Source of the DNA: Prosapia bicincta | Taxonomy: Eukaryota; Arthropoda; Insecta; Hemiptera; Cercopidae | Reading direction: 5' to 3' | NCBI GenBank assembly: GCA_036971475.1 | Contig: JBAIZL010000006.1 | Span: 9,807,656-9,871,655, forward strand | Length of the DNA stretch: 64,000 nt | Made by a program: the position numbers and the translations under genes | Notes under the pieces: model-generated | What the model was told of the DNA's origin: nothing | What the model saw: only the letters and a program-made list of their open reading frames with translations | The model's database searches: none | Shown here: piece after piece, positions 41,627 through 55,818 of the stretch | How positions within the stretch are numbered: position 1 is the stretch's first letter | Layout: every line of letters begins with the position of its first letter

Positions 41627-44600
41627 GATAAAATCCATGAACTATCGTTCATGCTTTTTTTAGTGTAAAAATTTAATATTATGATTACTCGTATAACACA
41701 TACAATAGATAATTTCTGCGAGTACCATGCAATTCTATGATCAATTCTGTATCGTTTAAGCTATTAAAATAAGAATTCTATTTTTGGAAGAAATCGAAAA
41801 AATCCATGAACTATAGTTCATGCTTTTTTTAGTGTAAAAATTTAATATTATGATTACTCGTATAACACATACAATAGATAATTTCTGCGAGTACCATGCA
41901 ATTCTATGGTCAATTCTGTATCGTTTATGCTATTAAAATAAGAATTCTATTTTTGGAAGAAATCGAAAAAACCCATGAACTATAGTTCATGCTTTTTTTA
42001 GTGTAAAAATTTAATATTATGATTACTCGTATAACACATACAATAGATAATTTCTGCGAGTACCATGCAATTCTATGGTCAATTCTGTATCGTTTATGCT
42101 ATTAAAATAAGAATTCCATTTTTGGAGGAAATCGAAAAAATCCATGAACTATAGTTCATGCTTTTTTTAGTGTAAAAATTTAATATTATGATTACTCGTA
42201 TAACACATACAATAGATAAATTCTGCGAGTACCATGCAATTCTATGGTCAATTCTGTATCGTTAAGGCTATTAAAATAAGAATTCTATTTTTGGAAGAAA
42301 TCGAAAAAATCCATGAACTATAGTTCATGCTTTTATTAGTGTAAAAATTTAATATTATGATTAATCGTATAACACATACAATAGATAATTTCTGCGAGTA
42401 CCATGCAATTTTATGATCAATTCTGTATCGTTTAAGCTATTAAAATAAGAATTCTATTTTTGGAAGAAATCGAAAAAATCCATGAACTATAGTTCATGCT
42501 TTTTTTAGTGTAAAAATTTAATATTATGATTACTTGTATAACACATACAATAGATAATTTCTGCGAGTACCATGCAATTCTATGGTCAATTCTGTATCGT
42601 TTATGCTATTAAAATAAGAATTCTATTTTTGGAAGAAATCGAAAAAATCCATGAACTATGGTTCATGCTTTTTTTAGTGTAAAAATTTATTATTATGATT
42701 ACTCGTATAACACATACAATAGATAAATTCTGCGAGTACCGTGCAATTCTATGGTCAATTCTGTATCGTTAAGGCTATTAAAATAAGAATTCTATTTTTG
42801 GAAGAAATCGAAAAAATCCATGAACTATAGTTCATGCTTTTTTTAGTGTAAAAATTTAATATTATGATTACTCATATAACACATACACTAGATAATTTCT
42901 GCGAGTACCATGCAATTCTATGGTCAATTCTGTATCGTTTATGCTATTAAAATAAGAATTCTATTTTTGGAAGAAATCGATAAAATCCATGAACTATCGT
43001 TCATGCTTTTTTTAGTGTAAAAATTTAATATTATGATTACTCGTATAACACATACAATAGATAATTTCTGCGAGTACCATGCAATTCTATGATCAATTCT
43101 GTATCGTTTAAGCTATTAAAATAAGAATTCTACTTTTGGAAGAAATCGAAAAAATCCATGAACTATAGTTCATGCTTTTTTTAGTGTAAAAATTTAATAT
43201 TATGATTACTCGTATAACACATACAATAGATAATTTCTGCGAGTACCATGCAATTCTATGGTCAATTCTGTATCGTTTATGCTATTAAAATAAGAATTCT
43301 ATTTTTGGAAGAAATCGAAAAAACCCATGAACTATAGTTCATGCTTTTTTTAGTGTAAAAATTTAATATTATGATTACTCGTATAACACATACAATAGAT
43401 AATTTCTGCGAGTACCATGCAATTCTATGGTCAATTCTGTATCGTTTATGCTATTAAAATAAGAATTCTATTTTTGGAGGAAATCGAAAAAATCCATGAA
43501 CTATAGTTCATGCTTTTTTTAGTGTAAAAATTTAATATTATGATTACTCGTATAACACATACAATAGATAATTTCTGCGAGTACCATGCAATTCTATGGT
43601 CAATTCTGTATCGTTAAGGCTATTAAAATAAGAATTCTATTTTTGGAAGAAATCGAAAAAATCCATGAACTATAGTTCATGCTTTTATTAGTGTAAAAAT
43701 TTAATATTATGATTACTCGTATAACACATACAATAGATAATTTCTGCGAGTACCATGCAATTTTATGATCAATTCTGTATCGTTTAAGCTATTAAAATAA
43801 GAATTCTATTTTGGAAGAAATCGAAAAAATCCATGAACTATAGTTCATGCTTTTTTTAGTGTAAAAATTTAATATTATGATTACTCATATAACACATACA
43901 ATAGATAATTTCTGCGAGTACCATGCAATTCTATGGTCAATTCTGTATCGTTTATGCTATTAAAATAAGAATTCTATTTTTGGAAGAAATCGATAAAATC
44001 CATGAACTATCGTTCATGCTTTTTTTAGTGTAAAAATTTAATATTATGATTACTCGTATAACACATACAATAGATAATTTCTGCGAGTACCATGCAATTC
44101 TATGATCAATTCTGTATCGTTTAAGCTATTAAAATAAGAATTCTATTTTTGGAAGAAATCGAAAAAATCCATGAACTATAGTTCATGCTTTTTTTAGTGT
44201 AAAAATTTAATATTATGATTACTCGTATAACACATACAATAGATAATTTCTGCGAGTACCATGCAATTCTATGGTCAATTCTGTATCGTTTATGCTATTA
44301 AAATAAGAATTCTATTTTTGGAAGAAATCGAAAAAACCCATGAACTATAGTTCATGCTTTTTTTAGTGTAAAAATTTAATATTATGATTACTCGTATAAC
44401 ACATACAATAGATAATTTCTGCGAGTACCATGCAATTCTATGGTCAATTCTGTATCGTTTATGCTATTAAAATAAGAATTCTATTTTTGGAGGAAATCGA
44501 AAAAATCCATGAACTATAGTTCATGCTTTTTTTAGTGTAAAAATTTAATATTATGATTACTCGTATAACACATACAATAGATAATTTCTGCGAGTACCAT

Positions 44601-46184
44601 GCAATTCTATGGTCAATTCTGTATCGTTTATGCTATTAAAATAAGAATTTTATTTTTGTAAGAAATCGAAAAAATCCATGAACTATCGTTCATGCTTTTT
44701 TTAGTGTAAAATTTAATATTATGATTACTCGTATAACACATACAATAGATAATTTCTGCGAGTACCATGCAATTCTATGATCAATTCTGTATCGTTTAAG
44801 CTATTAAAATAAGAATTCTACTTTTGGAAGAAATCGAAAAAATCCATGAACTATAGTTCATGCTTTTTTTAGTGTAAAAATTTAATATTATGATTACTCG
44901 TATAACACATACAATAGATAATTTCTGCGAGTACCATGCAATTCTATGGTCAATTCTGTATCGTTTATGCTATTAAAATAAGAATTCTATTTTTGGAAGA
45001 AATCGAAAAAACCCATGAACTATAGTTCATGCTTTTTTTAGTGTAAATATTTAATATTATGATTACTCGTATAACACATACAATAGATAATTTCTGCGAG
45101 TACCATGCAATTCTATGGTCAATTCTGTATCGTTTATCCTATTAAAATAAGAATTCTATTTTTGGAGGAAATCGAAAAAATCCATGAACTATAGTTCATG
45201 CTTTTTTTAGTGTAAAAATTTAATATTATGATTACTCGTATAACACATACAATAGATAATTTCTGCGAGTACCATGCAATTCTATGGTCAATTCTGTATC
45301 GTTAAGGCTATTAAAATAAGAATTCTATTTTTGGAAGAAATCGAAAAAATCCATGAACTATAGTTCATGCTTTTATTAGTGTAAAAATTTAATATTATGA
45401 TTACTCGTATAACACATACAATAGATAATTTCTGCGAATACCATGCAATTTTATGATCAATTCTGTATCGTTTAAGCTATTAAAATAAGAATTCTATTTT
45501 GGAAGAAATCGAAAAAATCCATGAACTATAGTTCATGCTTTTTTTAGTGTAAAAATTTAATATTATGATTACTCATATAACACATACAATAGATAATTTC
45601 TGCGAGTACCATGCAATTCTATGGTCAATTCTGTATCGTTTATGCTATTAAAATAAGAATTCTATTTTTGGAAGAAATCGATAAAATCCATGAACTATCG
45701 TTCATGCTTTTTTTAGTGTAAAAATTTAATATTATGATTACTCGTATAACACATACAATAGATAATTTCTGCGAGTACCATGCAATTCTATGATCAATTC
45801 TGTATCGTTTAAGCTATTAAAATAAGAATTCTATTTTTGGAAGAAATCGAAAAAATCCATGAACTATAGTTCATGCTTTTTTTAGTGTAAAAATTTAATA
45901 TTATGATTACTCGTATAACACATACAATAGATAATTTCTGCGAGTACCATGCAATTCTATGGTCAATTCTGTATCGTTTATGCTATTAAAATAAGAATTC
46001 TATTTTTGGAAGAAATCGAAAAAACCCATGAACTATAGTTCATGCTTTTTTTAGTGTAAAAATTTAATATTATGATTACTCGTATAACACATACAATAGA
46101 TAATTTCTGCGAGTACCATGCAATTCTATGGTCAATTCTGTATCGTTTATGCTATTAAAATAAGAATTCTATTTTTGGAGGAAA
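41627..46184 (-). repeat. Six-monomer higher-order cycle
   Basis: Monomers with gataaaatccatgaactatcg start near 41627, 42979, 43992 and 45680 (spacings of 8, 6 and 10 monomers). Each is followed by a tatgatcaattc unit, a gaaaaaacccatg unit and a ggaggaaatcg unit, usually then by a gttaaggc unit with cttttattag and a tttatgatc unit. Near 44640-44700 a hybrid monomer carries attttatttttgtaag on one side and aactatcgttcatg on the other, after which the cycle restarts; this is the expected trace of an out-of-register exchange. Earlier copies of the gataaaatcc unit lie near 37086 and 38249. Confidence 0.82.
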
Positions 46185-49100
46185 TCGAAAAAATCCATGA
46201 ACTATAGTTCATGCTTTTTTTAGTGTAAAAATTTAATATTATGATTACTCGTATAACACATACAATAGATAATTTCTGCGAGTACCATGCAATTCTATGG
46301 TCAATTCTGTATCGTTTATGCTATTAAAATAAGAATTTTATTTTTGTAAGTAATCGAAAAAATCCATGAACTATGGTTCATGCTTTTTTTAGTGTAAAAA
46401 TTTATTATTATGATTACTCGTATAACACATACAATAGATAAATTCTGCGAGTACCATGCAATTCTATGGTCAATTCTGTATCGTTAAGGCTATTAAAATA
46501 AGAATTCTATTTTTGGAAGAAATCGAAAAAATCCATGAACTAGTTCATGCTTTTTTTAGTGTAAAAATTTAATATTATGATTACTCGTATAACACATACA
46601 ATAGATAATTTCTGCGAGTACCATGCCATTCTATGATCAATTCTGTATCGTTTAAGCTATTAAAATAAGAATTCTATTTTTGGAAGAAATCGAAAAAATC
46701 CATGAACTAGTTCATGCTTTTTTTAGTGTAAAAACTTAATATTATGATTACTCGTATAACACATACAATAGATAATTTCTGCGAGTACCATGCCATTCTA
46801 TGATCAATTCTGTATCGTTTAAGCTAATAAAATAAGAATTCTATTTTTGGAAGAAATCGAAAAAATCCATGAACTATAGTTCATGCTTTTTTTAGTGTAA
46901 AAATTTAATATTATGATTACTCGTATAACACATACAATAGATAATTTCTGCGAGTACCATGCAATTCTATGATCAATTCTGTATCGTTTAAGCTATTAAA
47001 ATAAGAATTCTAATTTTGGAAAAAATCGAAAAAATCCATGAACTATAGTTCATGCTTTTTTTAGTGTAAAAATTTAATATTATGATTACTCGTATAACAC
47101 ATACAATAGATAAATTCTGCGAGTACCATGCAATTCTATGGTCAATTCTGTATCGTTAAGGCTATTAAAATTAGAATTCTATTTTTGGAAGAAATCGAAA
47201 AAATCCATGAACTATAGTTCATGCTTTTATTAGTGTAAAAATTTAATATTATGATTAATCGTATAACACATACAATAGATAATTTCTGCGAGTACCATGC
47301 AATTCTATGATCAATTCTGTATCGTTTAAGCTATTAAAATAAGAATTCTATTTTTGGAAGAAATCGAAAAAATCCATGAACTATGGTTCATGCTTTTTTT
47401 AGTGTAATAATTTATTATTATGATTACTCGTATAACACATACAATAGATAAATTCTGCGATTACCATGCAATTCTATGGTCAATTCTGTATCGTTAAGGC
47501 TATTAAAATAAGAATTCTATTTTTGGAAGAAATCGAAAAAATCCATGAACTATAGTTCATGCTTTTTTTAGTGTAAAAATTTAATATTATGATTACTTGT
47601 ATAACACATACAATAGATAATTTCTGCGAGTACCATGCAATTCTATGGTCAATTCTGTATCGTTTATGCTATTAAAATAAGAATTCTATTATTGGAAGAA
47701 ATCGAAAAAATCCATGAACTATAGTTCGTGCTTTTTTTAGTGTAAAAATTTAATATTATGATTACTCGTATAACACATACAATAGATAATTTCTGCGAGT
47801 ACCATGCACTTCTATGGTCAATTCTGTATCGTTTATGCTATTAAAATAAGAATTCTATTTTTGGAAGAAATCGAAAAAATCCATGAACTATAGTTCATGC
47901 TTTTTTTAGTGTAAAAATTTAATATTATGATTACTCGTATAACACATACAATAGATAATTTCTGCGAGTACCATGCAAGTCTACGTACAATTCTGTATCG
48001 TTTAAGCTATTAAAATAAGAATTCTATTTATGGAAGAAATCGAAAAAATCCATGAACTATAGTTCATGCTTTTTTTAGTGTAAAAATTTAATATTATGAT
48101 TACTCGTATAACACATACAATAGATAAATTCTGCGAGTACCATGCAATACTATGGTCAATTCTGTATCGTTAGGGCTATTAAAATAGGAATTCTATTTTT
48201 GGAAGAAATCGAAAAAATCCATGAATTATATTTCATGCTTTTTTTAGTTTAAAAATTTAATATTATGATTACTCGTATAACATATACAATAGATAAATTC
48301 TGCGAGTACCATGCAATTCTATGATCAATTCTGTATCGTTTATGCTATTAAAATAAGAATTCTATTTTTGGAAGAAATCGAAAAAACCCATGAACTATAG
48401 TTCATGCTTTTTTTAGTGTAAAAATTTAATATTATGATTACTCGTATAACACATACAATAGATAATTTCTGCGAGTACCATGCACTTCTATGGTCAATTC
48501 TGTATCGTTTATGCTATTAAAATAGGAATTCTATTTTTGGAAGAAATCGAAAAAATCCATGAACTATAGTTCATGCTTTTTTTAGTGTAAAAATTTAATA
48601 TTATGATTACACGTATAACACATACAATAGATAATTTCTGCGAGTACCATGCAATTCTATGGTCAATTCTGTATCGTTTAAGCTATTAAAATAAGAATTC
48701 TATTTTTGGAAGAAATCGAAAAAATCCATGAACTATAGTTCATGCTTTTTTTAGTGTAAAAATTTAATATTATGATTACTCGTATAACACATACAATAGA
48801 TAATTTCTGCGAGTACCGTGCACTTCTATGGTCAATTCTGTATCGTTTTTGCTATTAAAATAAGAATTCTATTTTTGGAAGAAATCGAAAAAATCCATGA
48901 ACTATAGTTCATGCTTTTTTTAGTGTAAAAATTTAATATTATGATTACTCGTATAACACATACAATAGATAATTTCTGCGAGTACCATGCAATTCTATGG
49001 TCAATTCTGTTTCGTTTAAGCTATTAAAATAAGAATTCTATTTTTGGAAGAAATCGAAAAAATCCATGAACTATAGCTCATGCTTTTTTTAGTGTAAAAA

Positions 49101-51001
49101 TTTAATATTATGATTACTCGTATAACACATACAATAGATAATTTCTGCGAGTACCATGCAATTCTATGGTCAATTCTGTATCGTTTAAGCTATTAAAATA
49201 AGAATTCTATTTTTGGAAGAAATCGAAAAAATCCATGAACTATAGTTCATGCTTTTTTTAGTGTAAAAATTTAATTTTATGATTACTCGTATAACACATA
49301 CAATAGATAATTTCTGCGAGTACCATGCAATTCTATGGTCCATTGTGTATCGTTTATGCTATTAAAATAAGAATTCTATTTTTGGAAGAAATCGAAAAAA
49401 TCCATGAACTATAGTTCATGCTTTTTTTAGTGTAAAAATTTAATATTATGATTACTCGTATAACACATACAATAGATAATTTCTGCGAGTACCATGCAAT
49501 TCTATTGTCAATTCTGTATCGTTTCAGCTATTAAAATAAGAATTCTATTTTTGGAAGAAATCGAAAAAATCCATGAACTATAGTTCATGCTTTTTTTAGT
49601 GTAAAAATTTAATATTATGATTACTCGTATAACACATACAATAGATAATTTCTGCGAGTACCATGCAATTCTATGATCAATTCTGTATCGTTTAAGCTAT
49701 TAAAATAAGAATTCTATTTTTGGAAGAAATCGAAAAAATCCATGAACTATAGTTCATGCTTTTTTTAGTGTAAAAATTTAATATTATGATTACTCGTATA
49801 ACACATACAATAGATAATTTCTGCGAGTACCATGCAATTCTACGGTCAATTCAGTATCGTTTAAGCTATTAAAATAAGAATTCTATTTTTGGAAGAAATC
49901 GAAAAAATCCATGAACTATAGTTCATGCTTTTTTTAGTGTAAAAATGTAATATTATGATTACTCGTATAACACATACAATAGATAATTTCTGCGAGTACC
50001 ATGCAATTCTATGGTCAATTCTGAATCGTTTATGCTATTAAAATAAGAATTCTATTTTTGGAAGAAATCGAAAAAATCCATGAACTATAGTTCATGCTTT
50101 TTTTAGTGTAAAAATTTAATAATATGATTACTCGTATAACACATACATTAGATAATATCTACGAGTACCATGCAATTCTATGATCAATTCTGTATCGTTT
50201 AAGCTATTAAAATAAGAATTCTATTTTTGGAAGAAATCGAAAAAATCCATGAACTATAGTTCATGCTTTTTTTAGTGTAAAAATTTAATATTATGATTAC
50301 TCGTATAACACATACAATAGATAATTTCTGCGAGTACCATGCAGAAATGGTCAATGCTTTTTTTAGTGTAAAACTTTAATATTATGATTACTCGTATAAC
50401 ACATACAATAGATAATTTCTGCGAGTACCATGCAATTCTATGGTCAATTCTGTATCGTTTAAGCTATTAAAATAAGAATTCTATTTTTGGAAGAAATTGA
50501 AAAAATCCATGAACTATAGTTCATGCTTTTTTTAGTGTAAAAATTTAATTTTATTATTACTCGTATAACACATACAATAGATAATTTCTGCGAGTACCAT
50601 GCAATTCTATGGTCAATTCTGTATCGTTTATGCTATTAAAATAAGAATTCTATTTTTGGAAGAAATCGAAAAAATCCATGAACTATAGTTCATGCTTTTT
50701 TTAGTGTAAAAATTTAATATTATGATTACTCGTATAACACATACAATAGATAATTTCTGCGAGTACCATGCAATTCTATGGTCAATTCTGTATCGTTTAT
50801 GCTATTAAAATAAGAATTCTATTTTTGGAAGAAATCGAAAAATCCATGAACTATAGTTCATGCTTTTTTTAGTGTAAAAATTTAATATTATGATTACTCG
50901 TATAACACATACAATAGATAATTTCTGCGAGTACCATGCAATTCTATGTTCAATTCTGTATCGTTTATGCTATTACAATAAGAATTCTATTTTTGGAAGT
51001 A
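46185..51001 (-). repeat. 4817 bp tandem duplication, copy A
   Basis: More than 20 private variants recur exactly 4817 bp later, among them tttttgtaagtaatcg (46341/51158), two n=1 boxes, gccattctatg, ggaaaaaatcg, gtaataattt, gcgattacc, ctattattgg, gttcgtgc, gcaagtctacg, gaattatatttcatg, acacgtataac, gtttcg, ggtccattgtg, gtttcagc, ttcagtatcg, gataatatctacg and the truncated monomer at 50341. I saw no difference. The offset is constant from end to end, so there is no net indel. Confidence 0.92.
50331..50375 (-). repeat. Truncated scrambled monomer without palindrome box (copy A)
   Basis: After gagtaccatgca the sequence jumps to gaaatggtcaatgc and then straight to ttttttagtg. The central EcoRI-site half of the monomer and the palindrome box are missing, leaving a unit of about 100 bp. 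atggtcaa matches the normal tctatggtcaattc segment, so two adjacent deletions or a short templated patch explain it. The following unit has gtaaaacttt. Confidence 0.88.
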
Positions 51002-54000
51002 ATCGAAAAATCCATGAACTATAGTTCATGCTTTTTTTAGTGTAAAAATTTAATATTATGATTACTCGTATAACACATACAATAGATAATTTCTGCGAGT
51101 ACCATGCAATTCTATGGTCAATTCTGTATCGTTTATGCTATTAAAATAAGAATTTTATTTTTGTAAGTAATCGAAAAAATCCATGAACTATGGTTCATGC
51201 TTTTTTTAGTGTAAAAATTTATTATTATGATTACTCGTATAACACATACAATAGATAAATTCTGCGAGTACCATGCAATTCTATGGTCAATTCTGTATCG
51301 TTAAGGCTATTAAAATAAGAATTCTATTTTTGGAAGAAATCGAAAAAATCCATGAACTAGTTCATGCTTTTTTTAGTGTAAAAATTTAATATTATGATTA
51401 CTCGTATAACACATACAATAGATAATTTCTGCGAGTACCATGCCATTCTATGATCAATTCTGTATCGTTTAAGCTATTAAAATAAGAATTCTATTTTTGG
51501 AAGAAATCGAAAAAATCCATGAACTAGTTCATGCTTTTTTTAGTGTAAAAACTTAATATTATGATTACTCGTATAACACATACAATAGATAATTTCTGCG
51601 AGTACCATGCCATTCTATGATCAATTCTGTATCGTTTAAGCTAATAAAATAAGAATTCTATTTTTGGAAGAAATCGAAAAAATCCATGAACTATAGTTCA
51701 TGCTTTTTTTAGTGTAAAAATTTAATATTATGATTACTCGTATAACACATACAATAGATAATTTCTGCGAGTACCATGCAATTCTATGATCAATTCTGTA
51801 TCGTTTAAGCTATTAAAATAAGAATTCTAATTTTGGAAAAAATCGAAAAAATCCATGAACTATAGTTCATGCTTTTTTTAGTGTAAAAATTTAATATTAT
51901 GATTACTCGTATAACACATACAATAGATAAATTCTGCGAGTACCATGCAATTCTATGGTCAATTCTGTATCGTTAAGGCTATTAAAATTAGAATTCTATT
52001 TTTGGAAGAAATCGAAAAAATCCATGAACTATAGTTCATGCTTTTATTAGTGTAAAAATTTAATATTATGATTAATCGTATAACACATACAATAGATAAT
52101 TTCTGCGAGTACCATGCAATTCTATGATCAATTCTGTATCGTTTAAGCTATTAAAATAAGAATTCTATTTTTGGAAGAAATCGAAAAAATCCATGAACTA
52201 TGGTTCATGCTTTTTTTAGTGTAATAATTTATTATTATGATTACTCGTATAACACATACAATAGATAAATTCTGCGATTACCATGCAATTCTATGGTCAA
52301 TTCTGTATCGTTAAGGCTATTAAAATAAGAATTCTATTTTTGGAAGAAATCGAAAAAATCCATGAACTATAGTTCATGCTTTTTTTAGTGTAAAAATTTA
52401 ATATTATGATTACTTGTATAACACATACAATAGATAATTTCTGCGAGTACCATGCAATTCTATGGTCAATTCTGTATCGTTTATGCTATTAAAATAAGAA
52501 TTCTATTATTGGAAGAAATCGAAAAAATCCATGAACTATAGTTCGTGCTTTTTTTAGTGTAAAAATTTAATATTATGATTACTCGTATAACACATACAAT
52601 AGATAATTTCTGCGAGTACCATGCACTTCTATGGTCAATTCTGTATCGTTTATGCTATTAAAATAAGAATTCTATTTTTGGAAGAAATCGAAAAAATCCA
52701 TGAACTATAGTTCATGCTTTTTTTAGTGTAAAAATTTAATATTATGATTACTCGTATAACACATACAATAGATAATTTCTGCGAGTACCATGCAAGTCTA
52801 CGTACAATTCTGTATCGTTTAAGCTATTAAAATAAGAATTCTATTTATGGAAGAAATCGAAAAAATCCATGAACTATAGTTCATGCTTTTTTTAGTGTAA
52901 AAATTTAATATTATGATTACTCGTATAACACATACAATAGATAAATTCTGCGAGTACCATGCAATACTATGGTCAATTCTGTATCGTTAGGGCTATTAAA
53001 ATAGGAATTCTATTTTTGGAAGAAATCGAAAAAATCCATGAATTATATTTCATGCTTTTTTTAGTTTAAAAATTTAATATTATGATTACTCGTATAACAT
53101 ATACAATAGATAAATTCTGCGAGTACCATGCAATTCTATGATCAATTCTGTATCGTTTATGCTATTAAAATAAGAATTCTATTTTTGGAAGAAATCGAAA
53201 AAACCCATGAACTATAGTTCATGCTTTTTTTAGTGTAAAAATTTAATATTATGATTACTCGTATAACACATACAATAGATAATTTCTGCGAGTACCATGC
53301 ACTTCTATGGTCAATTCTGTATCGTTTATGCTATTAAAATAGGAATTCTATTTTTGGAAGAAATCGAAAAAATCCATGAACTATAGTTCATGCTTTTTTT
53401 AGTGTAAAAATTTAATATTATGATTACACGTATAACACATACAATAGATAATTTCTGCGAGTACCATGCAATTCTATGGTCAATTCTGTATCGTTTAAGC
53501 TATTAAAATAAGAATTCTATTTTTGGAAGAAATCGAAAAAATCCATGAACTATAGTTCATGCTTTTTTTAGTGTAAAAATTTAATATTATGATTACTCGT
53601 ATAACACATACAATAGATAATTTCTGCGAGTACCGTGCACTTCTATGGTCAATTCTGTATCGTTTTTGCTATTAAAATAAGAATTCTATTTTTGGAAGAA
53701 ATCGAAAAAATCCATGAACTATAGTTCATGCTTTTTTTAGTGTAAAAATTTAATATTATGATTACTCGTATAACACATACAATAGATAATTTCTGCGAGT
53801 ACCATGCAATTCTATGGTCAATTCTGTTTCGTTTAAGCTATTAAAATAAGAATTCTATTTTTGGAAGAAATCGAAAAAATCCATGAACTATAGCTCATGC
53901 TTTTTTTAGTGTAAAAATTTAATATTATGATTACTCGTATAACACATACAATAGATAATTTCTGCGAGTACCATGCAATTCTATGGTCAATTCTGTATCG

Positions 54001-55818
54001 TTTAAGCTATTAAAATAAGAATTCTATTTTTGGAAGAAATCGAAAAAATCCATGAACTATAGTTCATGCTTTTTTTAGTGTAAAAATTTAATTTTATGAT
54101 TACTCGTATAACACATACAATAGATAATTTCTGCGAGTACCATGCAATTCTATGGTCCATTGTGTATCGTTTATGCTATTAAAATAAGAATTCTATTTTT
54201 GGAAGAAATCGAAAAAATCCATGAACTATAGTTCATGCTTTTTTTAGTGTAAAAATTTAATATTATGATTACTCGTATAACACATACAATAGATAATTTC
54301 TGCGAGTACCATGCAATTCTATTGTCAATTCTGTATCGTTTCAGCTATTAAAATAAGAATTCTATTTTTGGAAGAAATCGAAAAAATCCATGAACTATAG
54401 TTCATGCTTTTTTTAGTGTAAAAATTTAATATTATGATTACTCGTATAACACATACAATAGATAATTTCTGCGAGTACCATGCAATTCTATGATCAATTC
54501 TGTATCGTTTAAGCTATTAAAATAAGAATTCTATTTTTGGAAGAAATCGAAAAAATCCATGAACTATAGTTCATGCTTTTTTTAGTGTAAAAATTTAATA
54601 TTATGATTACTCGTATAACACATACAATAGATAATTTCTGCGAGTACCATGCAATTCTACGGTCAATTCAGTATCGTTTAAGCTATTAAAATAAGAATTC
54701 TATTTTTGGAAGAAATCGAAAAAATCCATGAACTATAGTTCATGCTTTTTTTAGTGTAAAAATGTAATATTATGATTACTCGTATAACACATACAATAGA
54801 TAATTTCTGCGAGTACCATGCAATTCTATGGTCAATTCTGAATCGTTTATGCTATTAAAATAAGAATTCTATTTTTGGAAGAAATCGAAAAAATCCATGA
54901 ACTATAGTTCATGCTTTTTTTAGTGTAAAAATTTAATAATATGATTACTCGTATAACACATACATTAGATAATATCTACGAGTACCATGCAATTCTATGA
55001 TCAATTCTGTATCGTTTAAGCTATTAAAATAAGAATTCTATTTTTGGAAGAAATCGAAAAAATCCATGAACTATAGTTCATGCTTTTTTTAGTGTAAAAA
55101 TTTAATATTATGATTACTCGTATAACACATACAATAGATAATTTCTGCGAGTACCATGCAGAAATGGTCAATGCTTTTTTTAGTGTAAAACTTTAATATT
55201 ATGATTACTCGTATAACACATACAATAGATAATTTCTGCGAGTACCATGCAATTCTATGGTCAATTCTGTATCGTTTAAGCTATTAAAATAAGAATTCTA
55301 TTTTTGGAAGAAATTGAAAAAATCCATGAACTATAGTTCATGCTTTTTTTAGTGTAAAAATTTAATTTTATTATTACTCGTATAACACATACAATAGATA
55401 ATTTCTGCGAGTACCATGCAATTCTATGGTCAATTCTGTATCGTTTATGCTATTAAAATAAGAATTCTATTTTTGGAAGAAATCGAAAAAATCCATGAAC
55501 TATAGTTCATGCTTTTTTTAGTGTAAAAATTTAATATTATGATTACTCGTATAACACATACAATAGATAATTTCTGCGAGTACCATGCAATTCTATGGTC
55601 AATTCTGTATCGTTTATGCTATTAAAATAAGAATTCTATTTTTGGAAGAAATCGAAAAATCCATGAACTATAGTTCATGCTTTTTTTAGTGTAAAAATTT
55701 AATATTATGATTACTCGTATAACACATACAATAGATAATTTCTGCGAGTACCATGCAATTCTATGTTCAATTCTGTATCGTTTATGCTATTACAATAAGA
55801 ATTCTATTTTTGGAAGTA
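51002..55818 (-). repeat. 4817 bp tandem duplication, copy B
   Basis: Abuts copy A and matches it at every variant checked. The left edge is set by ggaggaaatcg before copy A against ggaagtaatcg before copy B. After copy B its last monomer (tatgttcaattc, ctattacaataag, ggaagtaatcg) is duplicated once more, with the added change gtaaacattt in both of the last units. Near-zero divergence implies a very recent event; an assembly duplication cannot be excluded from sequence alone. Confidence 0.9.
55148..55192 (-). repeat. Truncated scrambled monomer without palindrome box (copy B)
   Basis: Same structure as at 50331, exactly 4817 bp later (the G of gcagaaatgg is at 50341 and 55158). It is carried by the large duplication and is not an independent event. 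gtaaaacttt also follows in the 58.9 and 60.4 kb blocks, which therefore derive partly from this neighbourhood. Confidence 0.88.

Noticed and set aside
46185..55818. Calling the 4817 bp duplication a definite assembly artefact
   Set aside because: Identical recent duplications occur naturally in satellites, and the extra copy of the final monomer with a new change (gtaaacattt) just after copy B is consistent with real local amplification. Sequence alone cannot settle it.
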